In this document: positions 42,938 to 51,192 of the stretch, piece by piece
How positions within the stretch are numbered: the first letter of the stretch is position 1
Layout of the letters: each line of letters begins with the position of its first letter
Assembly (NCBI RefSeq): GCF_026627925.1
Contig: NZ_JAPNLE010000009.1
Location: 1,116,001 to 1,180,000 of the forward strand
DNA length: 64,000 nucleotides
Source: Cupriavidus sp. D39
GTDB taxonomy: Bacteria > Pseudomonadota > Gammaproteobacteria > Burkholderiales > Burkholderiaceae
Reading direction: 5' to 3'
Notes under the pieces: generated by a model
What the model saw: the letters and a program-made list of their open reading frames with translations, nothing else
Told to the model about the DNA's origin: nothing
The model's database searches: none
Made by a program: the position numbers and the translations under genes

Positions 42938-43363
42938 TCAACGCAGCAATTTGCGCATTTCCACGTGAGGAATGCCGGCCTCTTCAAATTCCTCGCCGAC
43001 CTGCTCGAAGCCCACTCGCGCGTAGAACGGGGCCGCATAGCTCTGCGCATTGAGCACCAGCTCGGGGTAGCCAAGCGCCGCGGCCTTGGCCATCAGGGCG
43101 TCCAGCACCATGGCGCCGACGCCGCTGCCGCGCGCGGACTTGAGCACCGCCATGCGGCCGATGTGGCCATCCGGCAGCAGGCGGCCGGTGGCCAGCGCGC
43201 TGCCGTCCTCGGCCAGCGCCAGGGCGTGCCAGCTCGGCTCATCCCATTCGTCCCATTCCAGCTCCACCGGCACGCCCTGCTCTTCGACGAAGACGGCATA
43301 GCGGATGGCGCGCGCGGTTTCGCGTGCTTCGGACCAGGGGGCGAGGCGGATGGTGATTGTCAT
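42938..43363 (-). CDS. GNAT N-acetyltransferase, ElaA/YjcF-like
   Basis: 141 residues. IRYAVFVEEQGVPVELEWDE at the N-terminus is typical of ElaA/YjcF-type GNATs. The acetyl-CoA loop is RGSGVGAMVLDALMAKA and the last strand includes NAQSYAAPFYARVGFEQVGE. The substrate is unknown. I chose the ATG at 43363. It converges with the MFS gene. Confidence 0.85.
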   Translation of the reverse strand: MTITIRLAPWSEARETARAIRYAVFVEEQGVPVELEWDEWDEPSWHALALAEDGSALATGRLLPDGHIGRMAVLKSARGSGVGAMVLDALMAKAAALGYPELVLNAQSYAAPFYARVGFEQVGEEFEEAGIPHVEMRKLLR

Positions 43364-43468
43364 AGGTGTTCGGTACGAAAGCGCAAAGCGCAAAGCGGTG
43401 AAAAAACAGCCAGGGGAGCGGCCCGTCATGATACTCCGGCCACAACGTGGGCAAGCGATACCAACAAT

Positions 43469-43509
43469 TGCTGCAATGCAGCATAAATGAAGGGATAGGG
43501 GTAATTACC
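43469..43509 (+). promoter_or_regulatory. Two palindromes upstream of the FadR-type regulator
   Basis: TGCTGCA-A-TGCAGCA (43469-43483) is a perfect 15-base palindrome, and GGTAATTACC (43500-43509) is a perfect 10-base palindrome, both within 70 bases of the regulator start. GntR/FadR proteins bind short palindromes and often autoregulate. Binding by this regulator is inferred. Confidence 0.45.
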
Positions 43510-43536
43510 GATCGGCATTCCTCCCGGCAAATTTGT

Positions 43537-44325
43537 ATGATGACCATATTACCTAATCACCTGAGGCCTCCCGTGTTCCAGAAAGTCCCGGCCCGAGCCC
43601 TGACAGACACCGTTGCTGAACAGCTGCTGGAGAAGATCGAGAACGGCGCCTTCGGCCGTGGCGACAAGCTGCCCACGGAGGCGGTGCTGTCCGAGGAATT
43701 CGGCGTCAGCCGCACCGTGATCCGCGAAGCCATCGCGAGGCTGCGCCACGAAGGCGTGGTGGAATCGCGCCAGGGCAGCGGCGTGTTCGTTACCGAGCAG
43801 GCCGGCATCCGGCCGCTGCGGATCGACTACACCGATGTGGCCACGCTGGAATCCGTGCTGCACATCGTGGAATTGCGCCGGGCCATCGAGGCTGAGGTGG
43901 CGGCCCAGGCGGCGCGCGACCGCACCGATGCCAGCATGATGGCCATCGACTCTGCACTGGCCCGCATCGACGCCGAGGAAGCCGCCGGCGGCGATGGCGT
44001 GGCTGCCGACGTGGCCTTTCACCGGACCATCGCGGAGGCCACCGGCAATCCGTTCTTTCTCAAGACGCTGGCGTTCCTGAGCCAGTACCTGGAAACCGCT
44101 ACCCGTGTGACCCGTACCAACGAGGCGCGCCGCGCGGATTTCTCGCGCCAGGTGCGCGAGGAACACCAGGCCATCGTGGCCGCCATCCGCGCCGGCGACG
44201 CGCTGGCCGCGCGCAACGCGGCCGAGACCCATATGTACAACGCGGCGCGGCGCCTGTCCCATGGCGGGCAGCCCGACACCGCCACCGACCTTGCCGACGC
44301 GCCCGCGCGCGGCCTCTCCCACTGA
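43537..44325 (+). CDS. GntR-family (FadR subfamily) regulator of the tetronate operon
   Basis: 262 residues. The winged helix-turn-helix is near residues 17-75: GAFGRGDKLPTEAVLSEEFG, then SRTVIREAIARLRHEGVVES. The FCD ligand domain follows (about 95-225) with VLHIVELRRAIEAEVAAQAA and the metal/ligand histidines in DVAFHRTIAEATGN and ETHMYNAARRL. It lies 42 bases before ltnD on the same strand, so it is the probable acid-sugar-responsive repressor of the operon. Two adjacent ATGs (43537, 43540) are possible starts. The ribosome site is weak. Confidence 0.88.
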   Translation: MMTILPNHLRPPVFQKVPARALTDTVAEQLLEKIENGAFGRGDKLPTEAVLSEEFGVSRTVIREAIARLRHEGVVESRQGSGVFVTEQAGIRPLRIDYTDVATLESVLHIVELRRAIEAEVAAQAARDRTDASMMAIDSALARIDAEEAAGGDGVAADVAFHRTIAEATGNPFFLKTLAFLSQYLETATRVTRTNEARRADFSRQVREEHQAIVAAIRAGDALAARNAAETHMYNAARRLSHGGQPDTATDLADAPARGLSH

Positions 44326-44346
44326 TCCACTGATCCACTGATCACC
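44323..44346 (+). repeat. Tandem 8-bp repeat at the end of the regulator gene
   Basis: TGATCCAC occurs twice, followed by the partial copy TGATCACC. The first TGA is the stop codon of the regulator. It is a short slippage-type duplication in the spacer before ltnD. Confidence 0.6.
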
Positions 44347-44367
44347 GCCCTCCCGGCAGGAGTCTTC

Positions 44368-45264
44368 ATGAGCAAATCAATTGGCGTCATCGGCCTCGGC
44401 GCGATGGGCAACGGCGTAGCGCACAGCCTGCTGCGCGCCGGTTTCAAGGTACATGCCTGCGACCTGCGGCCCGACGTGCTGCAGCGCTTTGCCGATGCGG
44501 GAGGCATCCCCTGCGCCAGCCCGGCCGAACTCGGCGGCAAATGCGATGTGGTGGTGACGCTGGTGGTCAACGCCGCGCAGACCGAGGCCGTGCTGTTCGG
44601 CGAACAAGGCGCGGCAAGCGGCCTGCGCCCCGGCACCCTGGTGATCGCCAGCGCGACCGTGCCGCCGAGTTTTGCCGAAGCACTGGGCAAGCGGCTGGGC
44701 GAGCGCGGCATCCTGCTACTGGACGCACCGGTTTCCGGCGGCGCCGCTCGCGCCGCCAGCGGCGAAATGACCATGATGACTTCCGGGCCGGCCGAAGCCT
44801 ATGCGCTGGCCGAGGATGTGCTGGCCGCCATGGCCGGCAAGGTCTACCGACTGGGCGACGCGCATGGCGCGGGCTCCAAGGTCAAGATCATCAACCAGTT
44901 GCTGGCCGGCGTGCATATCGCCGCGGCGGCCGAAGCCATGGCGCTGGGCCTGCGTGAAGGCGTGGATGCCGATGCCCTGTTCGAGGTCATCACCCACAGC
45001 GCGGGCAACTCGTGGATGTTCGAGAACCGCGTGCCGCATATCCTGTCGGGCGACTACACGCCGCTGTCCGCGGTCGATATCTTCGTCAAGGACCTCGGCC
45101 TGGTGCTCGATACCGCGCGCACCAGCAAATTCCCGCTACCGCTGTCGGCCGCGGCGCACCAGATGTTCATGATGGCGTCCAGCGCGGGACACGGCGGCGA
45201 GGACGATTCCGCGGTGATCAAGATCTTCCCCGGCATCGAACTGCCGGCAAAGAAGGCCGAGTAA
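44368..45264 (+). CDS. ltnD: L-threonate dehydrogenase
   Basis: A 298-residue beta-hydroxyacid dehydrogenase: NAD site GVIGLGAMGNGVAHSLLRAG at residues 6-25, substrate motif LLDAPVSGGAARAASGEMT, catalytic lysine in GSKVKIINQLLAGVH. In C. necator the enzyme in this position oxidises L-threonate with NAD+ to 2-oxo-tetronate. A ribosome site (GGCAGGAG) precedes the start. It is followed by the kinase after 11 bases. Assignment rests on family and on the complete pathway set next to it. Confidence 0.88.
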   Translation: MSKSIGVIGLGAMGNGVAHSLLRAGFKVHACDLRPDVLQRFADAGGIPCASPAELGGKCDVVVTLVVNAAQTEAVLFGEQGAASGLRPGTLVIASATVPPSFAEALGKRLGERGILLLDAPVSGGAARAASGEMTMMTSGPAEAYALAEDVLAAMAGKVYRLGDAHGAGSKVKIINQLLAGVHIAAAAEAMALGLREGVDADALFEVITHSAGNSWMFENRVPHILSGDYTPLSAVDIFVKDLGLVLDTARTSKFPLPLSAAAHQMFMMASSAGHGGEDDSAVIKIFPGIELPAKKAE

Positions 45265-45275
45265 GGAAAGCCAGG

Positions 45276-46579
45276 ATGACTGCACAGAACCCTTCCCCGC
45301 GCGCCCTGCTCGGCTGCATCGCCGACGACTTTACCGGCGCCACCGACCTGGCCAACACGCTGGTGCGCAACGGCATGCGCACCGTGCAGACCATCGGCGT
45401 GCCGGCCGGCGGCGAGGCGCTGCCGGGCGTGGAGCAAGCCGATGCGCTGGTGGTCGCGCTCAAGTCGCGCACCATCCCCGCCGCTGACGCCATCGCGCAA
45501 TCGCTGGCCGCGCTGCGCTGGCTGCAAGCCCAGGGCTGCCGCCAGTTCTTCTTCAAGTACTGCTCCACCTTCGACTCCACCGATGCCGGCAATATCGGCC
45601 CGGTGGCCGAGGCCCTGCTGGCGGCGCTCGGCAGCGACTTCACCATCGCCTGCCCGGCATTCCCGGAGAACGGCCGCACCATCTTCCGCGGCCACCTGTT
45701 CGTGGGCGATGTACTGCTCAACGAATCGGGCATGGAGAACCACCCGCTCACGCCGATGCATGACGCCAACCTGGTCCGCGTGCTGCAGCGCCAAAGCCAG
45801 GCCAAGGTTGGCCTGCTGCGCTACGACGCCGTGGCGCGCGGCAGCGACGCGGCCCGCCAGGCCATTGCCGCCTTGCGCGGCGATGGCGTGAAACTGGCGA
45901 TTGCCGATGCCGTGAGCGATGCCGACCTGCATACGCTGGGCGAGGCGTGCGCCGACCTGCCGCTGCTCACCGGCGGCTCCGGCCTGGCGCTTGGCCTGCC
46001 CGCCAATTTCCGCCGCGCCGGCGTGCTGCCGCAACGCACGGACGCCGACAGCGTGGCGCCCGTAGCCGGCCCGGCCGTGGTGCTGGCCGGCAGCGCGTCC
46101 AAGGCGACCAATGCGCAGGTGGCGCAGTGGCTCTTGGCCCAGCGCCCCACCCTGCGCATCGACCCGCTCGCGCTGGCGCAAGGCGCGTCCGTGGTTGAGG
46201 AGGCGCTCGCCCTGGCGAGCTCCCAGGCGGAGCCGGTGCTGTTCTACGCCACCACCACGCCTGAGGAGGTCAAGTCGGTGCAGGCCGCGCTGGGCGTGGA
46301 GCGTGCCGGCCATCTGGTCGAGCAGGCGCTGGCGGACATCGCCGCCGCCTTGAAAGCACGCGGCACGCGCCGCTTCGTGGTAGCCGGCGGCGAAACCTCG
46401 GGGGCTGTGGTGCAGGCGCTGGGCGTGCAAGCCTTGCGCATCGGCACGCAGATCGCGCCTGGCGTGCCCGCCACCGTCACGCTGGAAGCACGGCCGATGG
46501 CGCTGGCGCTCAAGTCCGGCAACTTCGGCGGCGTGGACTTTTTGATGAGGCCCTGCGCCAGCTTGGAGGTGAAGCATGA
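45276..46579 (+). CDS. otnK: 3-oxo-tetronate kinase (DUF1537 family), frameshift near 3' end
   Basis: A four-carbon acid sugar kinase. The N-domain has LLGCIADDFTGATDLANTLV (the DDFTGATD substrate motif) and FFKYCSTFDSTDAGNIGPVA; the C-domain has LAGSASKATNAQVAQW and the ATP-binding VVAGGETSGAVVQALG. Near the end, T5 at 46539-46543 breaks the frame. With six T the tail reads FDEALRQLGGEA and stops at a TGA overlapping the otnC start (ATGA). The corrected length is 434 residues. It phosphorylates 3-oxo-tetronate for the next enzyme. Confidence 0.9.
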
Positions 46580-47214
46580 GCACCGAAGCCAGCCTGCGCG
46601 AAGAGATCTGCCGCATCGGCGCCAGCCTCTACCAGCGCGGCTACACCGTCGGCAGCGCCGGCAATATCAGCGCGCGCATGGAGGACGGCTGGCTGATCAC
46701 GCCGACCGATGCGTGCCTGGGCATGCTGGACCCGGCCGCCATCGCCAAGGTGGACAGTGGCGGCAACTGGGTGGCCGGCGACAAGCCGTCCAAGACGCTG
46801 ACCCTGCACCGCGCCATCTATGACAACAACCCGCAGGCCCACGGCGTGGTGCACACGCACTCCACCCACCTGGTGGCGCTGAGCCTGGCGGGCGCATGGC
46901 AACCGGACGATGTGCTACCGCCGATCACGCCTTACTACGTGATGAAGGTCGGGCATATCCCGTTGATTCCCTACCATCGCCCGGGCGACCCGGCGGTGGC
47001 GGCGCGTGTTGCCCAGCTGGCCGCTGAAGTGCGCGGCGTGCTGCTCGCGCGCCTTGGCCCGGTGGTGTGGGAGGCCACCGTCTCGCGCGCGGCCTTCGCG
47101 CTCGAGGAACTCGAAGAAACCGCCAAGCTCTGGCTGATGCTCAAGGACAAGCCTGACCCGCTCGACGAGCAAGCGCTGGCCGAACTGCGCGATACGTTCA
47201 AGGCGCGCTGGTAG
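46576..47214 (+). CDS. otnC: 3-oxo-tetronate 4-phosphate decarboxylase (class II aldolase family)
   Basis: 212 residues of the class II aldolase/adducin family: RGYTVGSAGNISARMEDGWL at the N-terminus, zinc ligands in GVVHTHSTHLVALSLAG, and a third ligand region near GDPAVAARV. It decarboxylates the kinase product to dihydroxyacetone phosphate, linking the pathway to glycolysis. Its start overlaps the corrected stop of otnK by four bases. Confidence 0.9.
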   Translation: MSTEASLREEICRIGASLYQRGYTVGSAGNISARMEDGWLITPTDACLGMLDPAAIAKVDSGGNWVAGDKPSKTLTLHRAIYDNNPQAHGVVHTHSTHLVALSLAGAWQPDDVLPPITPYYVMKVGHIPLIPYHRPGDPAVAARVAQLAAEVRGVLLARLGPVVWEATVSRAAFALEELEETAKLWLMLKDKPDPLDEQALAELRDTFKARW

Positions 47215-47348
47215 GGACTCAGGCATGTAGCCAAGACACAGCCCAGGAAAGCAGAAACAAGAGCAAAGCAGAACCGCCCGCCGCACGCCCTCGCTGACGC
47301 CTGGGCCGCGGCAAGGGCAGCGTTCGCCCACGGCTTGCCGCTAACAAC

Positions 47349-47381
47349 GGAAACAAGCCGGAACCAAGCCGGAACCAAGCC
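47349..47381 (+). repeat. Tandem 11-bp repeat upstream of the tetronate MFS gene
   Basis: GGAAACAAGCC, GGAACCAAGCC, GGAACCAAGCC in tandem, 18 bases before the MFS start codon. The rest of the 184-base spacer after otnC holds no gene. The repeat may affect translation initiation or just be slippage. Confidence 0.65.
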
Positions 47382-47398
47382 GAAATACGGAGACAACC

Positions 47399-48729
47399 AT
47401 GAATACATCCACCCAGGCCGCGCTAGCCGGCGCCGGCCAAGACATCGACCGCGACATAGAAAAGCGCGCCTACAGCAAGGTGTTCTGGCGCATCATGCCG
47501 TTCCTGATGCTGTGCTACGTCATCGCTTACCTGGACCGCGTCAACGTGGGCTTCGCCAAGCTGCAGATGGCGCAGGACCTGGCGTTTTCCGAAACCGTGT
47601 TCGGCCTTGGCGCGGGGCTGTTCTTCATCGGCTACTTCCTGTTCGAAGTGCCCAGCAACCTGCTGATGCACAAGATCGGCGCGCGTATCTGGATCGCGCG
47701 GATCATGATCACGTGGGGCATCATCTCGGCGCTGTTCGTGTTCGTGAAGACGCCCACCACCTTCTACATCATGCGCTTCCTGCTCGGCCTGGCCGAGGCG
47801 GGCTTCTATCCCGGCGTGATCCTCTACCTGACCTACTGGTATCCCGCCAACCGGCGCGCCAAGATGATCGCGCTGTTCATGTCGGGCATCCCCGTGGCCG
47901 GCATGTTCGGCAACCCGCTGTCGGGCTGGATCATGGACGCCTTCCATGACTACGGCGGCATGCGTGGCTGGCAATGGATGTTCCTGATCGAAGCCGTGCC
48001 CGCGCTGCTGATCGGCATCATCACCGTGTTCGTGCTCAAGAACGGCATCGACCAGGCGCCGTGGCTGGATGCGGACGAGAAGCGCGTGCTCAAGCGCAAT
48101 ATCTCCGAAGACGCGCGCCAGGCCAGCGCCTCGGGCACCGGCCACTCGCTTGGCGCCGTGTTCAAGGACCGCCGCGTCTGGTGGATGTGCCTGATCTACT
48201 TCTGCTTTGTCACCGGGCAATATGCGCTGACGTTCTGGATGCCCACCCTGGTCAAGACCAGCGGCGTTACCGGCAACCTCAATATCGGCCTGCTCAGCGC
48301 CATCCCGTTTATCTGTGCCATCGTGGTGATGAACTTCCTCGGCCACAGCGCCGACGCCCGCCGCGAGCGCCGCTGGCACCTGATCGTGCCGGCGCTGATG
48401 GGCGCCGTGGGCTTTGCCATTGCCGCCTCATTTACCCACAATACCGTGGTGGCCATCGCCGCGCTGTCCCTGGCTGCCGCCGGCGTGCTGACCTGCGCCC
48501 CCTGTTCTGGTCGCTGCCGACTGCCTTCCTGTCCGGGCTGGCCGCGGCCTCGGGCATTGCGGTGGTGAATTCGGTGGGCAACCTGGCTGGCTTTGTGGCA
48601 CCGTACATGGTGGGCTACCTGACCGACCTCACCCACAGCACGCAGTCGAGCATGTATGTGCTGTCGGCCATGCTGGTGATCGGCGCCGGGCTGGTCTGGC
48701 TGACGCCCGCCAAGCTGGTCAACCGCTGA
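47399..48729 (+). CDS. MFS transporter of the tetronate operon (ACS/NarK-like), frameshifted
   Basis: About 443 residues of the anion:cation symporter group (as in phthalate/glucarate porters). YLDRVNVGFAKLQMAQDLAF follows helix 1, and IWIARIMITWGIISALFVFV and GLAEAGFYPGVILYLTYWYP are typical of the group. The frame breaks in C5 at 48498-48502; with six C it continues as LFWSLPTAFLSGLAAASGIA to the TGA at 48727. Twelve helices are predicted. It lies between otnC and otnI, so it probably imports threonate or erythronate. Confidence 0.87.
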
Positions 48730-48740
48730 TGCGCCCTTAC

Positions 48741-48760
48741 AAGAACAGCCAAGAACAGCC
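48741..48760 (+). repeat. Tandem 10-bp repeat upstream of otnI
   Basis: AAGAACAGCC occurs twice in tandem and is followed by AACAACC, in the 57-base spacer before otnI. It is the third short tandem duplication in spacers of this operon. Confidence 0.55.
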
Positions 48761-48786
48761 AACAACCTCTTCTCCTGGAGCACCGC

Positions 48787-49569
48787 ATGCCGCGTTTTGC
48801 CGCCAACCTGTCGATGATGTACACCGAGCACGCCTTCCTGGACCGCTTCGCCGCCGCGGCGGCGGACGGTTTCAAGGCCGTGGAGTACCTCTTCCCGTAT
48901 GAGCACACTGCTGCCGAAATCCGCGCCCGCCTCGATGCCAATGGCCTGACGCAGGCGCTGTTCAACGCGCCGCCGGGCGACTGGAACGCCGGCGAGCGCG
49001 GCATGGCCGCCCTGCCGGGGCGCGAAGCCGAGTTCCGCGATGCCTTCGCCCGTGCGCTGGAATACGCTGCCGTGATCGGCAACAACAAGGTCCACGTGAT
49101 GGCCGGCCTGGTGCCGGCCGGCGCTGACCACGGGCGTCATCGCGCCTGCTACCTGGAGAACCTGGCGCATGCCGCGCAGGCCGCTGCCGCCCAGGGCGTC
49201 ACCGTACTGATCGAGCCGATCAATGCGCGCGACATGCCGGGTTACTTCCTCAACCGCCAGGACGACGGACAGGCCATCTGCAAGGAAGTCGGCGCGGCCA
49301 ACCTGAAGGTGCAGTTCGACTGCTACCACTGCCAGATCGTGGAGGGCGACCTCGCCGTCAAGCTCAAGCGGGACTTCGCCGGCATCGGCCACATCCAGAT
49401 CGCCGGCGTGCCAGAGCGCCACGAGCCGGACCTGGGCGAGCTGAACTACCCGTACCTGTTCGACGTGATCGACGGCCTGGGCTATGACGGCTGGATCGGC
49501 TGCGAATACCGTCCGCGCGCCGGCACCTCGGCGGGTTTGGGCTGGCTCAAGCCTTACCTGAAAGGCTGA
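48787..49569 (+). CDS. otnI: 2-oxo-tetronate isomerase (hydroxypyruvate isomerase family)
   Basis: A 260-residue TIM-barrel isomerase of the Hyi type: [20 protein letters not shown] at the N-terminus, [20 protein letters not shown] with an active-site glutamate and [20 protein letters not shown] with metal ligands. It interconverts 2-oxo- and 3-oxo-tetronate so that the kinase can act. CTGGAG precedes the start. Confidence 0.9.
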   Translation: MPRFAANLSMMYTEHAFLDRFAAAAADGFKAVEYLFPYEHTAAEIRARLDANGLTQALFNAPPGDWNAGERGMAALPGREAEFRDAFARALEYAAVIGNNKVHVMAGLVPAGADHGRHRACYLENLAHAAQAAAAQGVTVLIEPINARDMPGYFLNRQDDGQAICKEVGAANLKVQFDCYHCQIVEGDLAVKLKRDFAGIGHIQIAGVPERHEPDLGELNYPYLFDVIDGLGYDGWIGCEYRPRAGTSAGLGWLKPYLKG

Positions 49570-49642
49570 AAGGCCGCATCTGCGCCAAGCGAATCCATCA
49601 AGCCAACCGCGCCGCCCACGGCCGCAAAACTGGAAGACGAAC

Positions 49643-50632
49643 ATGCAAGTACTGATCACCGGCGGGGCCGGGTTTCTCGGCCTGCAACTGGCCCGCCAAC
49701 TGCTAAAACGCGGCACCCTGGACATCGACGGCAAGCCCGTGGCCATCGCAGGCCTGACGCTGCTCGACGTGGTAGCGCCGCCCCCGCTGGACGACGCGCG
49801 CGTGCGCGTGGTCACCGGCGACCTGTCCGATCCCGCGGTACTGGCGCAGGCCATCGATGCGCGCACCGGCGCGGTGTTCCATCTGGCGGCGGTGGTCAGC
49901 GGCCAGGCCGAGGCGGATTTTGACCTGGGCATGCGCGTGAACATGGATGCTGCGCGCGCGTTGCTGGAAACCTGCCGGGCGCTTCACGTGAAACATGGCA
50001 TCCGGCCACGCGTGGTGTTCACCAGTTCGGTAGCCGTGTACGGCGGCACCCTGCCCGCTGTGGTGCAGGACGATACCGCGCTCAATCCGCAATCTTCCTA
50101 CGGCGCGCAGAAGGCCATCGGCGAGTTGCTGCTGTCGGACTACAGCCGCCGCGGCTTTGTCGACGGCCGCGTGCTGCGGCTGCCGACCATCAGCGTGCGG
50201 CCGGGCAAGCCCAATGCCGCCGCATCGTCGTTTGCCAGCGGGATCATCCGCGAGCCGTTGGCAGGCGTTGCCGCCAATTGCCCGGTCTCGCCGGAAACGC
50301 CGCTGTGGCTGCTGTCCCCGCGCGGGGCGATTGCCGCGCTGGTGCGGGGCATGGAAATCGATGGCGCCGAATTTGGCCAACGACGCACGGTGAACCTGCC
50401 CGGCTTGTCGGTCACGCCGAAGGAAATGGTCGCGGCATTGCGGCGCGTGGCCGGCGACAGCGTGGCGGATCGCGTGAGCTGGGAGCGCGAGGCGCGCATC
50501 GAGAATATCGTCGGCACCTGGCCTGCCGCCTGGAATACGGAGCGCGCGCTGGCGCTGGGATTCCAGGGCGACGCGGATTTCGATGCGGTGATCCGGGCGT
50601 ATATGGAGGATGCGGGAATAGCGTCGCGTTGA
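49643..50632 (+). CDS. denD: D-erythronate dehydrogenase
   Basis: A 329-residue extended SDR/epimerase-like protein: NAD site VLITGGAGFLGLQLARQLLK at residues 3-22, VFHLAAVVSGQAEADFD, and catalytic Y-x3-K in SSYGAQKAIGELLL. The second half has the PTISVRPGKPNAAASSFASG block characteristic of DenD. In C. necator it oxidises D-erythronate with NAD+. With LtnD it gives two entry points into the shared OtnI-OtnK-OtnC route. It is the last gene of the operon. Confidence 0.88.
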   Translation: MQVLITGGAGFLGLQLARQLLKRGTLDIDGKPVAIAGLTLLDVVAPPPLDDARVRVVTGDLSDPAVLAQAIDARTGAVFHLAAVVSGQAEADFDLGMRVNMDAARALLETCRALHVKHGIRPRVVFTSSVAVYGGTLPAVVQDDTALNPQSSYGAQKAIGELLLSDYSRRGFVDGRVLRLPTISVRPGKPNAAASSFASGIIREPLAGVAANCPVSPETPLWLLSPRGAIAALVRGMEIDGAEFGQRRTVNLPGLSVTPKEMVAALRRVAGDSVADRVSWEREARIENIVGTWPAAWNTERALALGFQGDADFDAVIRAYMEDAGIASR

Positions 50633-50650
50633 ATTTTCAGGCGCATTCGA

Positions 50651-50682
50651 GCGGCGCTGGCTTGCACGCAGGCCAACGCCGC
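50651..50682. terminator. Hairpin between denD and thioesterase gene
   Basis: A stem of ten pairs with one mismatch (GCGGCGCTGGC at 50651-50661 with GCCAACGCCGC at 50672-50682) and a nine-base loop lies between two converging genes. No T-run follows. Likely a bidirectional transcription stop. Confidence 0.5.
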
Positions 50683-50712
50683 CGCAGTGAAGGCCTTCAG
50701 AGGCCGGGCGGC

Positions 50713-51150
50713 TCAAGCGTCCGGCTTCACCACTTCATAAGCCGTGATCGTTTCCCGTACCGGCCCCGGGATCGGCGCCGACTTCTGCGTAGCGGGATCC
50801 GCGCAGACATAGACGATCTCGCCCGTGACCAAGTGCTCGTCGCCACGGTACATCTCCACGCGGAACAGCATGCTGGAGCGGCCCAGGCGGGCAATCCGCC
50901 CCCGGATCTCCAGCATGTCGTCAAAGCGCGCCGACGCGTGATACTCCAGCGTGGACTTCACCACGAAGATATCCACGCCGTGCGCGTGCAGTACATCCTC
51001 CGGATACCGGATGCCCACCGCCCGCCAGTACTCCGTCACGCAGATATCGCAGTAGGTCAGGTAATGCGCATTGAACACGATCGACTGCGGATCCACCTCG
51101 GCCCAACGCACCCGCAATGGCATGCTGTGACGGAAATCTTCCTTTGCCAT
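50713..51150 (-). CDS. Acyl-CoA thioesterase, 4-hydroxybenzoyl-CoA thioesterase-like hotdog protein
   Basis: 145 residues with a hotdog fold: RVRWAEVDPQSIVFNAHYLT holds the active-site aspartate in the AEVDPQ-x-x-x-F-x-x-HY pattern, CDICVTEYWRAVG follows in the long helix, and DDMLEIRGRIARLGRSSMLF is the later sheet. It hydrolyses acyl-CoA in the cytosol. I chose the ATG at 51150. The group IIC intron ends only 43 bases upstream of this start, so the intron now separates the gene from any older promoter. Confidence 0.87.
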   Translation of the reverse strand: MAKEDFRHSMPLRVRWAEVDPQSIVFNAHYLTYCDICVTEYWRAVGIRYPEDVLHAHGVDIFVVKSTLEYHASARFDDMLEIRGRIARLGRSSMLFRVEMYRGDEHLVTGEIVYVCADPATQKSAPIPGPVRETITAYEVVKPDA

Positions 51151-51192
51151 GTCGGCGTTCCCCCTTGATTGCCGGCCAAACATCGGCCCGAT

